Assembly (NCBI GenBank): GCA_947474455.1
Contig: CANJIL010000013.1
Coordinates: 1 to 61,416 of the forward strand
Source: Hyphomonadaceae bacterium
Lineage (GTDB): Bacteria > Pseudomonadota > Alphaproteobacteria > Caulobacterales > Hyphomonadaceae
Direction of reading: 5' to 3'
DNA length: 61,416 nucleotides
Shown: in pieces, positions 18,182 to 27,176 of the stretch
Layout of the letters: the number at the start of each line of letters is the position of its first letter
How positions within the stretch are numbered: the first letter of the stretch is position 1
Notes under the pieces: model-generated
The model's input: only the letters and a program-made list of their open reading frames with translations
Databases searched by the model: none
What the model was told of the DNA's origin: nothing
Made by a program: the position numbers and the translations under genes

Positions 18182-20428
18182 ATGGCGCCCCAGAAGCCGC
18201 GCAGTGCGGTTCCGGTCGGCATGCTCGTCATCCTGATGCTGGCTTTCGGCGGGGCTTTGGCCCTGAAGGCCTTCGAGGAGCGGCAGTTCGCCGACAGGTC
18301 GATTCTCGTCCAACAGCAGCGCGAAGCTGAAACGCTTGCCGGTCACGTGCGCGCGGAACTGATTTCCTCGCGCGCGAAGATGGAAGGGCTCCTGCTGACC
18401 GGCGCCTCCCTCGAAGTGATCCGCCGCGGCGTGCCTTTCGACGCGGTCGCCGAACGCGAACCGCCGTCTGGCATTTGGGCCCAGCTTGCAGACGACAAAG
18501 GTGTGCGTGTTTTCGCGCGGAACAACCTGGGCCGATGGGTATCAGGCATCCGCACCAATTCGGCGCTGATGCCTCGACCGCTGGAGAACAGGAAGTTCTA
18601 CCTCGTTTCGATCGACCGCATGCCCATAAACGCCTGGTTCGAGACAGTAGACTTTGAGCGCTCGGCAGTCGCCTGCGCGCCGGTTGACGACGCCGGCATA
18701 GCGGCATGCGTATTCCGCCCCTTCCCGCTGATCGGCCTGGGTGACCTCAACCGCGTCATCATTTATGGCCTTCTGCTTGCGGCGCCGCTACTCGCCGTAT
18801 TTGGACTCGTCGGAGTTATCCGCCGCATGCAGCAAGAAAAGATGGACGCCGAAGCAAAGATCCCGACGCGCGAAGCACTGGAACAATCGACCTGGACCGC
18901 GTTCGAGGTGCCGACTGTCATTGGCCTGTGGCGTTGGAATCCCAACGTGCAGCTGCTGACCGTCGGACCAGAAGCCGGCAATATTGTCGGCGCCGCGCGT
19001 CATGGCGATATGACTCTCGACGAATTTACGTCGATGATCGCCGACGACGATCGCAAGCGCGTTCAGGACGCTATCGAGAGCGCATCGCCCCAGAAGCAGA
19101 TCAGCGCCGCATTCCAGGGCGCCGGCCGCACGGCCGGCAAATTCTTCGAACTGATCGGCGGACATAGCGACGGCGCTTTCACGGGCGCAATTCTTAACGT
19201 TACCGACCGCATTCAGGCGCAACACCGTTCCCGTCGCGCCGAAGCGCTCGCCCGGACTGCACTCGATGCTCACCCCGGACCTTTTGCCGTGTGGGATAGC
19301 CGCAAACGCCTCACACATTGGAATGCTGCGTTCGCCCGTGTCTTTAACCTCGACAAGAGCGTCGTGCAGGCCGGCGCCTCATACGATTTGGTGATGGCTG
19401 AGCTTTCCAAATTTGTTCGCGTAGAACGACCGCTCGGCGACGATGCAAACGCCAGGGAAATGCTGCTGCTCTCGGATACCTGGATCCGTTTGGTGGACCG
19501 CCGCACGGCAACCGATGGCCTGATCACGGTTGGCCTCGACATCACCAACATGAAACGCCAGGAAGCCGGCCTGCAGAAGAGCGAGCGCCGCCTGCGATCG
19601 ATGGTCGAGGAACTTCAGCGTACCAAGGGCCAAGCTCAGGAACTGGCGGAAAAGTATGCGGAAGCCAAGGCCCGCGCCGAGCGTGCAGCACAAGCCAAGG
19701 GCTCCTTCCTCCAGAATATGAGTCACGAGCTGCGCACGCCGCTGAACCACATTAACGGTTTTGCCGAGATGATGGCGAGCGAGATCTACGGGCCGCTGGG
19801 CAATGAGCGATACAAGGAATACACTCAAGATATCGTGCAGGCAGCCAAGCATCTCGAGGAGATGATCAACGACATCCTAGACATGTCGAAGATCGAAGCC
19901 GGCAAGATGCGTCTCTCGCCTGCGCTGATCGATCCGGTGGACGCGGTCGATGGCGCCGTCAAGCTGGCGCGGCGGCGCTGCGCCGACAGGGAAATCGCCC
20001 TAACATTCGATCCGGATGACGATCTGCCGGACATCAACGGCGATCACCGCGCCATCAAGCAGATGACGTTCAACCTCATCACCAACTCGATCAAATTCAC
20101 CGACGCTGGCGGCGAGATCCGCGTCACCATCTTGCTGGAAGGCCAGTGGGTGGTGATCCGTGTCAAAGACAACGGCATAGGCATCGCACCGGAGGACTTG
20201 CCCCGCCTCGCCCAGCCCTTCGAGCAGGTCACCACGCCGGAAGCCAAGGAACGCAACATTCGCGGCACGGGCCTGGGCCTTGCCCTGACCAAATCGTTCG
20301 CGGAGATGCACGGCGGCTACATCACGATCGAAAGCACGCTGGGCGTGGGCACGACGGTTTCGATCTTCCTGCCCACAATCAGGCCTACCGTAACTGGCGA
20401 TCGATTGCGCGAAAACGTCACGGCCTGA
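18182..20428 (+). CDS. PleC-like membrane sensor histidine kinase
   Basis: A 748-residue hybrid of sensor parts: a membrane helix near residues 14-30, an extracytoplasmic region of about 160 residues, a second helix (VIIYGLLLAAPLLAVFGLVG), two PAS-like domains (the second around FAVWDSRKRLTHWNAAF), a coiled coil and the kinase core. The H-box NMSHELRTPLNHINGF and the following LDMSKIEAGKM resemble PleC/DivJ/PdhS kinases. ATPase motifs are FNLITNSIKF, VKDNGIGI and GTGLGLALTKSF. I prefer ATG 18182 (GGGAAGG eight bases upstream); a TTG at 18143 would add 13 residues. With the EAL protein and the receiver upstream it suggests a c-di-GMP or cell-cycle type pathway, by inference only. Confidence 0.87.
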   Translation: MAPQKPRSAVPVGMLVILMLAFGGALALKAFEERQFADRSILVQQQREAETLAGHVRAELISSRAKMEGLLLTGASLEVIRRGVPFDAVAEREPPSGIWAQLADDKGVRVFARNNLGRWVSGIRTNSALMPRPLENRKFYLVSIDRMPINAWFETVDFERSAVACAPVDDAGIAACVFRPFPLIGLGDLNRVIIYGLLLAAPLLAVFGLVGVIRRMQQEKMDAEAKIPTREALEQSTWTAFEVPTVIGLWRWNPNVQLLTVGPEAGNIVGAARHGDMTLDEFTSMIADDDRKRVQDAIESASPQKQISAAFQGAGRTAGKFFELIGGHSDGAFTGAILNVTDRIQAQHRSRRAEALARTALDAHPGPFAVWDSRKRLTHWNAAFARVFNLDKSVVQAGASYDLVMAELSKFVRVERPLGDDANAREMLLLSDTWIRLVDRRTATDGLITVGLDITNMKRQEAGLQKSERRLRSMVEELQRTKGQAQELAEKYAEAKARAERAAQAKGSFLQNMSHELRTPLNHINGFAEMMASEIYGPLGNERYKEYTQDIVQAAKHLEEMINDILDMSKIEAGKMRLSPALIDPVDAVDGAVKLARRRCADREIALTFDPDDDLPDINGDHRAIKQMTFNLITNSIKFTDAGGEIRVTILLEGQWVVIRVKDNGIGIAPEDLPRLAQPFEQVTTPEAKERNIRGTGLGLALTKSFAEMHGGYITIESTLGVGTTVSIFLPTIRPTVTGDRLRENVTA

Positions 20429-20455
20429 AACCTGGCCTCGATTGCAGCCTGGATT

Positions 20456-21022
20456 TCAATTAGAAGGCTTCGCCGCTTCTGGCGGCTGAACTACAGAGCC
20501 AGCGCTGGCGGACGTTTTCGTGCGATCCTTGTCCTTGCCATAGCGCTCTTCAGCCCGCTTCATCCGGGCATTGAACGGCGTCAACAAGCCCGTCGCTGCC
20601 GTGGCCCGCGCCTGCGGCGGCATCTTGCCGAGATGGCTGATGAGAATGTTCTCAGCGTCATCCTGCAGATGCTTTTCCCGCAACTGGAAAATCGCCACTG
20701 CATCGCGCAGCTTATTGTGATCGAACGGCTCCACCAAGGCTGCGTTGTAGACCGCCTCGCCGGCGTCGCGCAGCCGCTGGCGCTCTGCTTCCATGCTGAA
20801 CCAGCTTTCCCGCAACTGCTTGCGCAGCTCGGACCTGTCGGCGTCCGGCAGTTGAGCCCACGCCGCAGCAACCACATCAGACGTAGGACCGTAACGCTCA
20901 AGCTGCATCTGCGCTGTAGGCTCGGCAGGCTGCGGACTGAAAAGGCGACCGCCCACGATACCCAGCAGCGCTGCGTTCAATACCAAGGATCCAATCAGGA
21001 ACAGCGAGGTCCGCGAAGGCAT
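20456..21022 (-). CDS. Periplasmic heavy-metal sensor (Metal_resist/CnrX-like)
   Basis: A 188-residue protein with one N-terminal membrane helix (LFLIGSLVLNAALLGIVGG) and a helical periplasmic domain with the arrangement of the Spy/CnrX/ZraP-like metal-resistance group (AWAQLPDADRSELRKQLRES, FDHNKLRDAVAIFQLREKHL). The C-terminus is charged and Pro/Ala-rich. It begins immediately after the stop of a membrane protein gene, which itself follows an ECF sigma factor, so it is the third gene of a sigma/anti-sigma-like/sensor operon. By analogy with CnrYXH it would sense a metal or misfolded envelope protein; the ligand is unknown. Confidence 0.78.
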   Translation of the reverse strand: MPSRTSLFLIGSLVLNAALLGIVGGRLFSPQPAEPTAQMQLERYGPTSDVVAAAWAQLPDADRSELRKQLRESWFSMEAERQRLRDAGEAVYNAALVEPFDHNKLRDAVAIFQLREKHLQDDAENILISHLGKMPPQARATAATGLLTPFNARMKRAEERYGKDKDRTKTSASAGSVVQPPEAAKPSN

Positions 21023-21475
21023 CTAGTTTTGAGTCTCCGGCTCATTCATCGCGGACAAGAACATCGAACCGGCCCCAGAGACCGAAACCGTGAGCATCGC
21101 TGCATAATCGCCATCTGCTGAATGCTTGGGCTCGTTCGCATAACCAACCGCAAACCCGAAAGCGAGCGACGCGGCCAATGCGCCGCCAGCAAACCATTGC
21201 GGCATGCGCCATCCGGCAAGCGCGCCCACAGGACGAGGCAGGCCACGCCGGTCAGGTGAGGCCCCAAGCACGCGTGTCTCAAGTGATATCGAGGCGGGAG
21301 CATCCTTCTCGAGCGCCAGAAGGTGGTCGAATGCGCGCTCGCTTTCCCAGATGTCCTTCATGCGATGCGGGGCGATTTCCAGAAATGCTTCTGCATCGTC
21401 GCGAACATCTTCAGGCCAACGCGCCAGTTCGGCGCCGTAGGCGCTCAGCAATTCCATAAAACGCGCTTCATTCAT
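21023..21475 (-). CDS. Membrane protein, candidate anti-sigma factor
   Basis: A 150-residue protein with an N-terminal cytoplasmic region of about 90 residues (MNEARFMELLSAYGAELARWPEDVR) and a single membrane helix (WFAGGALAASLAFGFAVGYA), followed by a short periplasmic tail. This topology and the position directly downstream of an ECF sigma gene suggest an anti-sigma factor. The ARWPED motif near residue 18 occurs in anti-sigma-like proteins of alphaproteobacteria. I used ATG 21475, which has GAGG six bases upstream, rather than a codon inside the sigma gene. No ASD zinc motif (HxxxCxxC) is seen, so the assignment is by context. Confidence 0.68.
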   Translation of the reverse strand: MNEARFMELLSAYGAELARWPEDVRDDAEAFLEIAPHRMKDIWESERAFDHLLALEKDAPASISLETRVLGASPDRRGLPRPVGALAGWRMPQWFAGGALAASLAFGFAVGYANEPKHSADGDYAAMLTVSVSGAGSMFLSAMNEPETQN

Positions 21476-21482
21476 GATCGCC

Positions 21483-22133
21483 TCAACCTGTCTCGATGCC
21501 ACTTAACAGATCAGCCCGCTCGGCCGCGAGAGCGGACTTGAGCGATCTGCGCGCCCGCGAAAGTAGACTCTCAAGAGCATCAACGCTGACGCCCAGAATT
21601 TCCGCTGCTTCGATGTTGCTTCTTTCCTGATAGTAGCAAAGTACAAGCGCCGCACGTTGACGTTCCGGCAACCTCTGCAACGCATCACGCACGCGCTCGC
21701 GCCGTTGACGATCGTCAAGCGCACGCGTGGCGGATGCGCGCTTGTCTGGCATCTCGGGAGAAATCTCTCCGCCCTGCCGTCCGCTGCGGCGCAATCTGTC
21801 CAGACAAAGGTTCATCGCGACCCTGTGCATCCAGGTTTCGAATTTTGCCTGACCCGGTCGCCACGCATTTGCGTGTTTCCAAACACGCAGAAAAACGTCC
21901 TGAGCCACGTCCTCGGCTTCTGCATGGGTACCCAGCATTCGTCGGGCGAGACCTACCATCTTGGGGAGGTGACGGCGCACGAGCTCTGCTGCCGCGCGCT
22001 TGTCGCCGACGCCAACACGTTGCACCAACTCTTCGTCTGGATCCCGCATGGCTTGAATGCCAACTCCGAGAATCGATAGATCACCCTTGCGGGCAACATG
22101 GTCAAAACTGAACTGCTCTCCACGTTTATGCAT
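21483..22133 (-). CDS. ECF RNA polymerase sigma factor
   Basis: A 216-residue extracytoplasmic-function sigma factor. Region 2 is recognisable in AEAEDVAQDVFLRVWKHANAW and the following WMHRVAMNLCLDRLRR, region 4 in LQRLPERQRAALVLCYYQE and the helix-turn-helix AEILGVSVDALESLLSRARR. The conserved protein starts near MRDPDEELVQRVG (ATG 22049); the longer ORF from ATG 22133 would add 28 residues of unknown value, and neither start has a well-spaced Shine-Dalgarno. Seven bases downstream begins the putative anti-sigma gene, followed by the metal-sensor gene, a typical self-regulating unit. Its promoter should lie in the 97 bp after glnE, but I did not identify it. Confidence 0.88.
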   Translation of the reverse strand: MHKRGEQFSFDHVARKGDLSILGVGIQAMRDPDEELVQRVGVGDKRAAAELVRRHLPKMVGLARRMLGTHAEAEDVAQDVFLRVWKHANAWRPGQAKFETWMHRVAMNLCLDRLRRSGRQGGEISPEMPDKRASATRALDDRQRRERVRDALQRLPERQRAALVLCYYQERSNIEAAEILGVSVDALESLLSRARRSLKSALAAERADLLSGIETG

Positions 22134-22230
22134 CCTGATGCGACTTTTGCCGAGCGTTGATTGCTCTTTTGCAGAGCTGATCTCAGCACGTCCGGACCTA
22201 CTCCTGTCCGCTCAGTCAAACGCCGTTAGG

Positions 22231-25050
22231 CTACGGTTCCGTCGTGAGCGGCCCCAGTTTCCGCGTCCGGAGGTTGGCGACAGCACCCTGTATCTGATCC
22301 AGTCGCGCCTCCAGCGCCAAAAAATCCTTAAGCGCCAAATGATTGGCCATCCAGGCTTTCAGGCCCGCCGAGGCGTTCTCGGGCTCGAACTTGTCGCCAG
22401 TCGCAATCCTCAGCGCCTGTTGCAAATTTAGCTGAAAGGCTAACCCTTCCGTCAGGACGGCTGCGTCCCCAGGGGCCAATCGGCCAGCCGACGCGATCGC
22501 CTTTATAGCATCCATCGATGTTGGGATCACGGCGCCGGGCACATCTGCAGCCGACATCAGAATCGCATGCTGGATTACAAATTCTATATCTACCAGACCA
22601 CCGGGCGCCAGCTTCACATCCCATCGTGACCGGGCTGGCCGCTCGCGGGCCATTCGCCGTCGCATGTCGCCGACATCTGCCGTGATCTTCGGATCAGCCG
22701 CCTTGAAACGCAGAGCTTCTCGTGCCGTTTCCACAATGCGTTGCCCAAGACCGGCATCACCAGCGACCGGGCGGAGGCGCGTGAGCGCCATGAATTCCCA
22801 GGTCCATGCATCCTCGCGGTAATAGCGTTCGAAAGACGAGAATCGGACTGCCACGGGCCCTGCCCGTCCCGACGGGCGCAACTGCATATCGACTTCATAG
22901 AGCGCCCCCTCTTCGGTTTGTGCAGAAAGCGCTGCAACGACTCGCTGCACAAAGCGGGCGGCGAGAGGTCCTCCCGCATCATCGTCGGGCTCATAGATCA
23001 GCATCAAATCGAGATCGGAGGTGGCCGTCAGTTCTCGTCCGCCAAACTTGCCCAGCGCACAGACCGACCACTTTCCAATGTGGCCCGGGAAGCGCGAGAG
23101 CACATCCTTCTCGCACACATCTGCTAACGTTGAGACGCAAGCATCAGCGAGATCAGCATAGGCAATACCAGCTTCGGTCGCTCCGATAGCGCCGCGCAGC
23201 AACTGATAGCCTATCCGGAATCCCTCCTCGCGATGAAATCGGCGAGCAACGTTGAGCTGCGCTTCGAAACCATCGGCACGTTCCAGCTGTTCGCGGAGTT
23301 TCGCTTTGCGCGCTCCCGGAGGGTCATTCTGGAGCGGTGCTCGAAATGACGGCTCCAGCATCGAGTCGATCAACGCAGGCCGGCGCGCAAGGTCAGCGGC
23401 AAGCTGCGGGGCAAATGACATCGTTTCGATGACGTCGCGCGTCAAGGCTGGCTCAGCCAACATGAGCGACATCACCTGAACGCCGGACGAAAGTCCCGAG
23501 AAGAACTCCTGGAAACGCTCAAACGCCGCATCCGGCTCGCCAGCCTTCGACATCGCCTCCAGTAGCCGCGGCCCCAGCGACGTGAACAGCTGCTGGGCGC
23601 GAGCGGACCGTGTGGCCGCAATGCTGCCACGGTGCCATTGCTGGAACGCATGGATGATCCGAGCAGGATCGCTAAAACCCATCGCCTTTAATGTCGCCAC
23701 AGTTCCGGGATCATCGTCGACCCCTGTGAAGACAAGATTTCCGCGTTCGCCGGAAAGCCTTTCCTCGGTAGCAAACAGGTCGGAATAAACCGCGTGCACA
23801 CGATGCCGCACGGAGGAGATATCCGCCTCGAAACGCGCTACATCAGAATAGCCGGACAATGCAGCGACCGCCGCCCGCTTTTCGGCAACATCGGGGAGCC
23901 GGTGCGTTTGCTCGTCGTTCAGCATCTGGATGCGATGCTCCACCGAACGGAGAAAGTCGTAGCTCCGCGACAGATCCCCCGAGACTTCCGGTACAATCAC
24001 GCCTGCTTCCGCCATCGCGGCCAGTGCATCTTTCGTCCTCGGCGGGCGAAGTTCCGGTCGCCGCCCGCCAAGGATCAGCTGCTGCACCTGCGCAAAGAAT
24101 TCGATCTCGCGCACGCCGCCACGGCCCAGCTTCACATCGAAGTCAGGCGAGATCAGTTCGGCATGCCCGCCGTGCGAATGGATCTGGCGCTTGATGGAAT
24201 GGATGTCCGCAATGGCCCAATAGTCCAGGTGACGCCTCCAGACATAAGGCGTCAGGTCCTTGAGATAGGACTCGCCGGTCGCAATGTCTCCCGCGCAGAC
24301 GCGCGCCTTGATGTGCGCCATCCTCTCCCAGTTCTGTCCGATGCTTTCGTAATAGCCGGTTGCAAACTGCGTGGAGATTGCGGGGCTGGTCGAGGAGGGA
24401 TCGGGACGAAGCCGCAGATCCGTGCGGAACACATATCCATCAGCCGTCCGCTCTTCCAGAATGCGAACCAGGTCCCGCGTCAGTCGCGCCATGCTTTCCT
24501 TCACGCGATGGCCCTTCACCGGCAGCACGTCCAAATCGAACAGGACGATCAGATCTATGTCGCTGGAATAGTTGAGTTCGCGTGCGCCCATCTTGCCCAT
24601 AGCGAGCGTAAACAGACCCGGCATGTCATCGCTTTCGCGCGCTTCACCAAATGAACCGGACGCCCAAGCCGATCGCACCGCAAGCTTCAATGCAGACCGG
24701 ACGGACGCATCCGCCAGCTGGGTCAGATGCTCCACGACATCATCGAAATTCCAGATCGCCGAAAGATCGCCAGCAGCGATGGCGATGTGGGCGGCTTCCT
24801 TTGCTCGCCGCATCGCCTGCATCGGCGGCTCGAGCGGCCCTGCGACGCCGCCGGCGGCTGCAATCATCGCTAGCGCCTCGGTCAGCACGCCTTCTGGACC
24901 AGCCTCGAGCTGCTCAAAAGTCTCGGGCCGACGGCGCTCCATGCGTGCGATATAGTCAGAATGTGCAGCCGCCAGCTTCAGCGCCGCAAGCGGCGCGCCT
25001 TCGCCGCCCTTCAGAGCCGCAAAACCAAGATGTCCGAGTCGTTCGTTCAT
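22231..25050 (-). CDS. glnE: Bifunctional glutamine synthetase adenylyltransferase/deadenylylase
   Basis: It adds AMP to, and removes it from, a tyrosine of glutamine synthetase under PII control. The 939-residue protein has the two nucleotidyltransferase domains of GlnE: the N-terminal one with GARELNYSSDIDLIVLFD near residue 175 and the C-terminal one with GGRELTATSDLDLMLIYE near residue 670. Each is followed by a PII-uridylyl-transferase-type helical region. It is the last gene of the chain degP-response regulator-histidine kinase-glnE, 46 bp after the kinase. Intact and normal in length. Confidence 0.96.
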   Translation of the reverse strand: MNERLGHLGFAALKGGEGAPLAALKLAAAHSDYIARMERRRPETFEQLEAGPEGVLTEALAMIAAAGGVAGPLEPPMQAMRRAKEAAHIAIAAGDLSAIWNFDDVVEHLTQLADASVRSALKLAVRSAWASGSFGEARESDDMPGLFTLAMGKMGARELNYSSDIDLIVLFDLDVLPVKGHRVKESMARLTRDLVRILEERTADGYVFRTDLRLRPDPSSTSPAISTQFATGYYESIGQNWERMAHIKARVCAGDIATGESYLKDLTPYVWRRHLDYWAIADIHSIKRQIHSHGGHAELISPDFDVKLGRGGVREIEFFAQVQQLILGGRRPELRPPRTKDALAAMAEAGVIVPEVSGDLSRSYDFLRSVEHRIQMLNDEQTHRLPDVAEKRAAVAALSGYSDVARFEADISSVRHRVHAVYSDLFATEERLSGERGNLVFTGVDDDPGTVATLKAMGFSDPARIIHAFQQWHRGSIAATRSARAQQLFTSLGPRLLEAMSKAGEPDAAFERFQEFFSGLSSGVQVMSLMLAEPALTRDVIETMSFAPQLAADLARRPALIDSMLEPSFRAPLQNDPPGARKAKLREQLERADGFEAQLNVARRFHREEGFRIGYQLLRGAIGATEAGIAYADLADACVSTLADVCEKDVLSRFPGHIGKWSVCALGKFGGRELTATSDLDLMLIYEPDDDAGGPLAARFVQRVVAALSAQTEEGALYEVDMQLRPSGRAGPVAVRFSSFERYYREDAWTWEFMALTRLRPVAGDAGLGQRIVETAREALRFKAADPKITADVGDMRRRMARERPARSRWDVKLAPGGLVDIEFVIQHAILMSAADVPGAVIPTSMDAIKAIASAGRLAPGDAAVLTEGLAFQLNLQQALRIATGDKFEPENASAGLKAWMANHLALKDFLALEARLDQIQGAVANLRTRKLGPLTTEP

Positions 25051-25096
25051 GCCGGCAACCTAGCGCGCACCTGCGTATGGTCTATCAGGACCAGCG

Positions 25097-26491
25097 TCAT
25101 GCTGCAGGAAGTCTCAGCGTAGCGGACAAGCCGGGCCGCGCAGGCGGCCCACCGCCGTCAGCTAGGATGAGCTTACCCGCATGCGCTTCCGCGACTGCTG
25201 CGGCGAGACTAAGCCCCAGGCCGCTGCCCGGCTGACTGCGCGACTGCTCAAGCCGTACGAATCGCTCGATCGCCCGCTCGCGGTCTTGGGGAGGTATCCC
25301 GGGGCCAGAATCGGCGACCGTCAGATCCACGTCGCCATTCAAACCGCGCCGGACCTCGAGGCGGATGGCGCCGCCTTCGGGTGTGTACTTCACCGCATTG
25401 TCCATCAGGTTTGACATGGCCTGCGCAACGAGATCGCGGTCCGCCAGCACAAACAGTTCGCCATGAGGCAAATAGTTGAACGCCAGGCGCTTCTCTTCAC
25501 ATACGGGCTGATAGAGCTCGGCAAGCTCATTCGTAATGTCCGTCACGTTTGTTCGCCGGAACGAGCCCGTGGCGCCGGCCTGCACGCGCGACAGCCGCAG
25601 GATGGCGTTGAACGTGTCGAGCACGCTGTCCACGTCATCGATCGAACGCACGAGCGCGGCGCGCGCGCCATCCTTGTCGGTATCGCGAAGACCGGCCTCC
25701 AGTCTGTTGCGCAGCCTTGTCAACGGAGACCGCAGGTCGTGAGCGATAGAATCGCCCGCAGAACGCGATGAAATCACCAGGCGTTCGAGTTTCGCCAACA
25801 TGGCGTTGAGCTGCTCGGACAAGCGGTCGAATTCGTCGCCCGATCCAAATACGGGGGCGCGACGTGTCAGGTCACCGCCCATGACGCCTTCTGTCGTCTT
25901 GGCAAGCTGCTCGGCTCGTTGCGCGGCGGATCGCGAGATCACGACGCCGCCGATCAGCGACAGAACGAAACCAACGGCTGCGGAGCGCCAGACCACGTCG
26001 GTGATGCGCTGGTTCATCTCGCCCAGGTCGCCGACATCGTAAGCGACCATCAGGACGCCGCCTTCGGAAAGTCTGGATATCCTCCCCTCCGCTGAACGCC
26101 TACTTGGCTGCCCCTGTATTGTCCGCGCGTCGTAGGCAAACTCGACGTTTACGACCTGCCCGACTGGCGCGGGCGCGGGAAGAACATCAAAGTCACCCTC
26201 GATCTTCTGTCCGCTGCCGTCCTGAAGAAGGTAGAAGAATTTGCCTCGCGCCTCGCGGCGTTCAGTGACCGCCTGCTTCAATCGATCCAGGCCGCCGCCT
26301 CGGTATGCCGCCGACAGCTCTCCGAACTCTGCATTGAGTTCAACCTCCGCCTGACGGCCGAGGTGACCGGCTGTTTCATAGTAGAGATACGCGAGAAGCG
26401 ACGCCGTAAAGAGAATGAAGATCGACGCATGCAACAGCGCCAGCCGGAACGTTGTCGTACGCACCAGCGCCGGTAAACGGCCGATTTTCAT
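25097..26491 (-). CDS. Sensor histidine kinase, DegP-linked
   Basis: A 464-residue two-membrane-helix kinase. Helix 1 is near residues 17-37 (LLHASIFILFTASLLAYLYY); a periplasmic domain of about 120 residues follows, then helix 2 (AAVGFVLSLIGGVVISRS), a HAMP domain and the kinase core. The H-box reads DSIAHDLRSPLTRLRNRLE; the ATPase motifs are NLMDNAVKYTP, VADSGPGIP and GSGLGLSLAAAV. It lies three bases after the OmpR-type regulator gene, its partner, and just upstream of glnE. The position behind degP suggests an envelope-stress pair, by analogy with CpxAR, but no ligand is indicated by the sequence. Confidence 0.9.
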   Translation of the reverse strand: MKIGRLPALVRTTTFRLALLHASIFILFTASLLAYLYYETAGHLGRQAEVELNAEFGELSAAYRGGGLDRLKQAVTERREARGKFFYLLQDGSGQKIEGDFDVLPAPAPVGQVVNVEFAYDARTIQGQPSRRSAEGRISRLSEGGVLMVAYDVGDLGEMNQRITDVVWRSAAVGFVLSLIGGVVISRSAAQRAEQLAKTTEGVMGGDLTRRAPVFGSGDEFDRLSEQLNAMLAKLERLVISSRSAGDSIAHDLRSPLTRLRNRLEAGLRDTDKDGARAALVRSIDDVDSVLDTFNAILRLSRVQAGATGSFRRTNVTDITNELAELYQPVCEEKRLAFNYLPHGELFVLADRDLVAQAMSNLMDNAVKYTPEGGAIRLEVRRGLNGDVDLTVADSGPGIPPQDRERAIERFVRLEQSRSQPGSGLGLSLAAAVAEAHAGKLILADGGGPPARPGLSATLRLPAA

Positions 26492-26494
26492 GAC

Positions 26495-27166
26495 TTAAGC
26501 TTCGAGCCGATATCCTGCGCCGCGCACGGTGTGCAGCAAGGGACGCGCGAAATCCTTGTCGATCTTCCCGCGCAGGCGGGAGACGTGAACGTCTATGACG
26601 TTCGTCTGGGGATCAAAATGATAGTCCCAGACCTTTTCGAGCAGCATGGTTCGAGTAACGACCTGCCCGGCATGACGCATCAGGAATTCCAGCAAGCGGA
26701 ACTCTCGCGGCTGCAGGTCGATCTTCTGCCCATCGCGATTAACCGTGCGAGCCAACAAATCCATTTCCAGGCCGCCAACGGCCAGTTTGGTCGTAGGAAT
26801 GTCGCCGGTTGCCCTTCGGCCGAGCGCTTCGACCCGCGCGACCAATTCGCTCGGCGCGTAAGGCTTCACCAGATAGTCGTCGCCGCCAGCCTGCAGGCCT
26901 TCGACACGATGGTCCACTTCCCCAAGCGCGGAAAGGAAAAGAGCCGGGGCGCGACCGCCTCCATCCCGATAGCTCTTTAGAAGCTTCAAACCATCCATTC
27001 CCGGGAGCATGCGATCCACAACGAGCGCGTCGTAATCGCCCGTGCGAGCCTTATTAAGCCCGGATTTGCCATCGCCGCACACGTCAACCGCGTGCCCGGC
27101 TTCGTTCAAAACGCCTTTGACGAACGCAGCTGCGTCGGCGTCGTCTTCAATAACAATGACTCGCAT
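26495..27166 (-). CDS. OmpR-family response regulator, DegP-linked
   Basis: A 223-residue DNA-binding regulator. The receiver has the acidic residues in VIEDDAD, the phospho-acceptor in VVDRMLPGMDG and the lysine in YLVKPY. The winged-helix domain carries LQPREFRLLEFLMRHAGQVV and ends NVIDVHVSRLRGKID with VRGAGYRLEA, typical of the OmpR/PhoB group. The gene starts 10 bp after degP and ends 3 bp before the kinase, so it is in one operon with both. The likely targets include degP itself, but no binding repeats were identified. Confidence 0.92.
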   Translation of the reverse strand: MRVIVIEDDADAAAFVKGVLNEAGHAVDVCGDGKSGLNKARTGDYDALVVDRMLPGMDGLKLLKSYRDGGGRAPALFLSALGEVDHRVEGLQAGGDDYLVKPYAPSELVARVEALGRRATGDIPTTKLAVGGLEMDLLARTVNRDGQKIDLQPREFRLLEFLMRHAGQVVTRTMLLEKVWDYHFDPQTNVIDVHVSRLRGKIDKDFARPLLHTVRGAGYRLEA

Positions 27167-27176
27167 GCTTTCCGCT

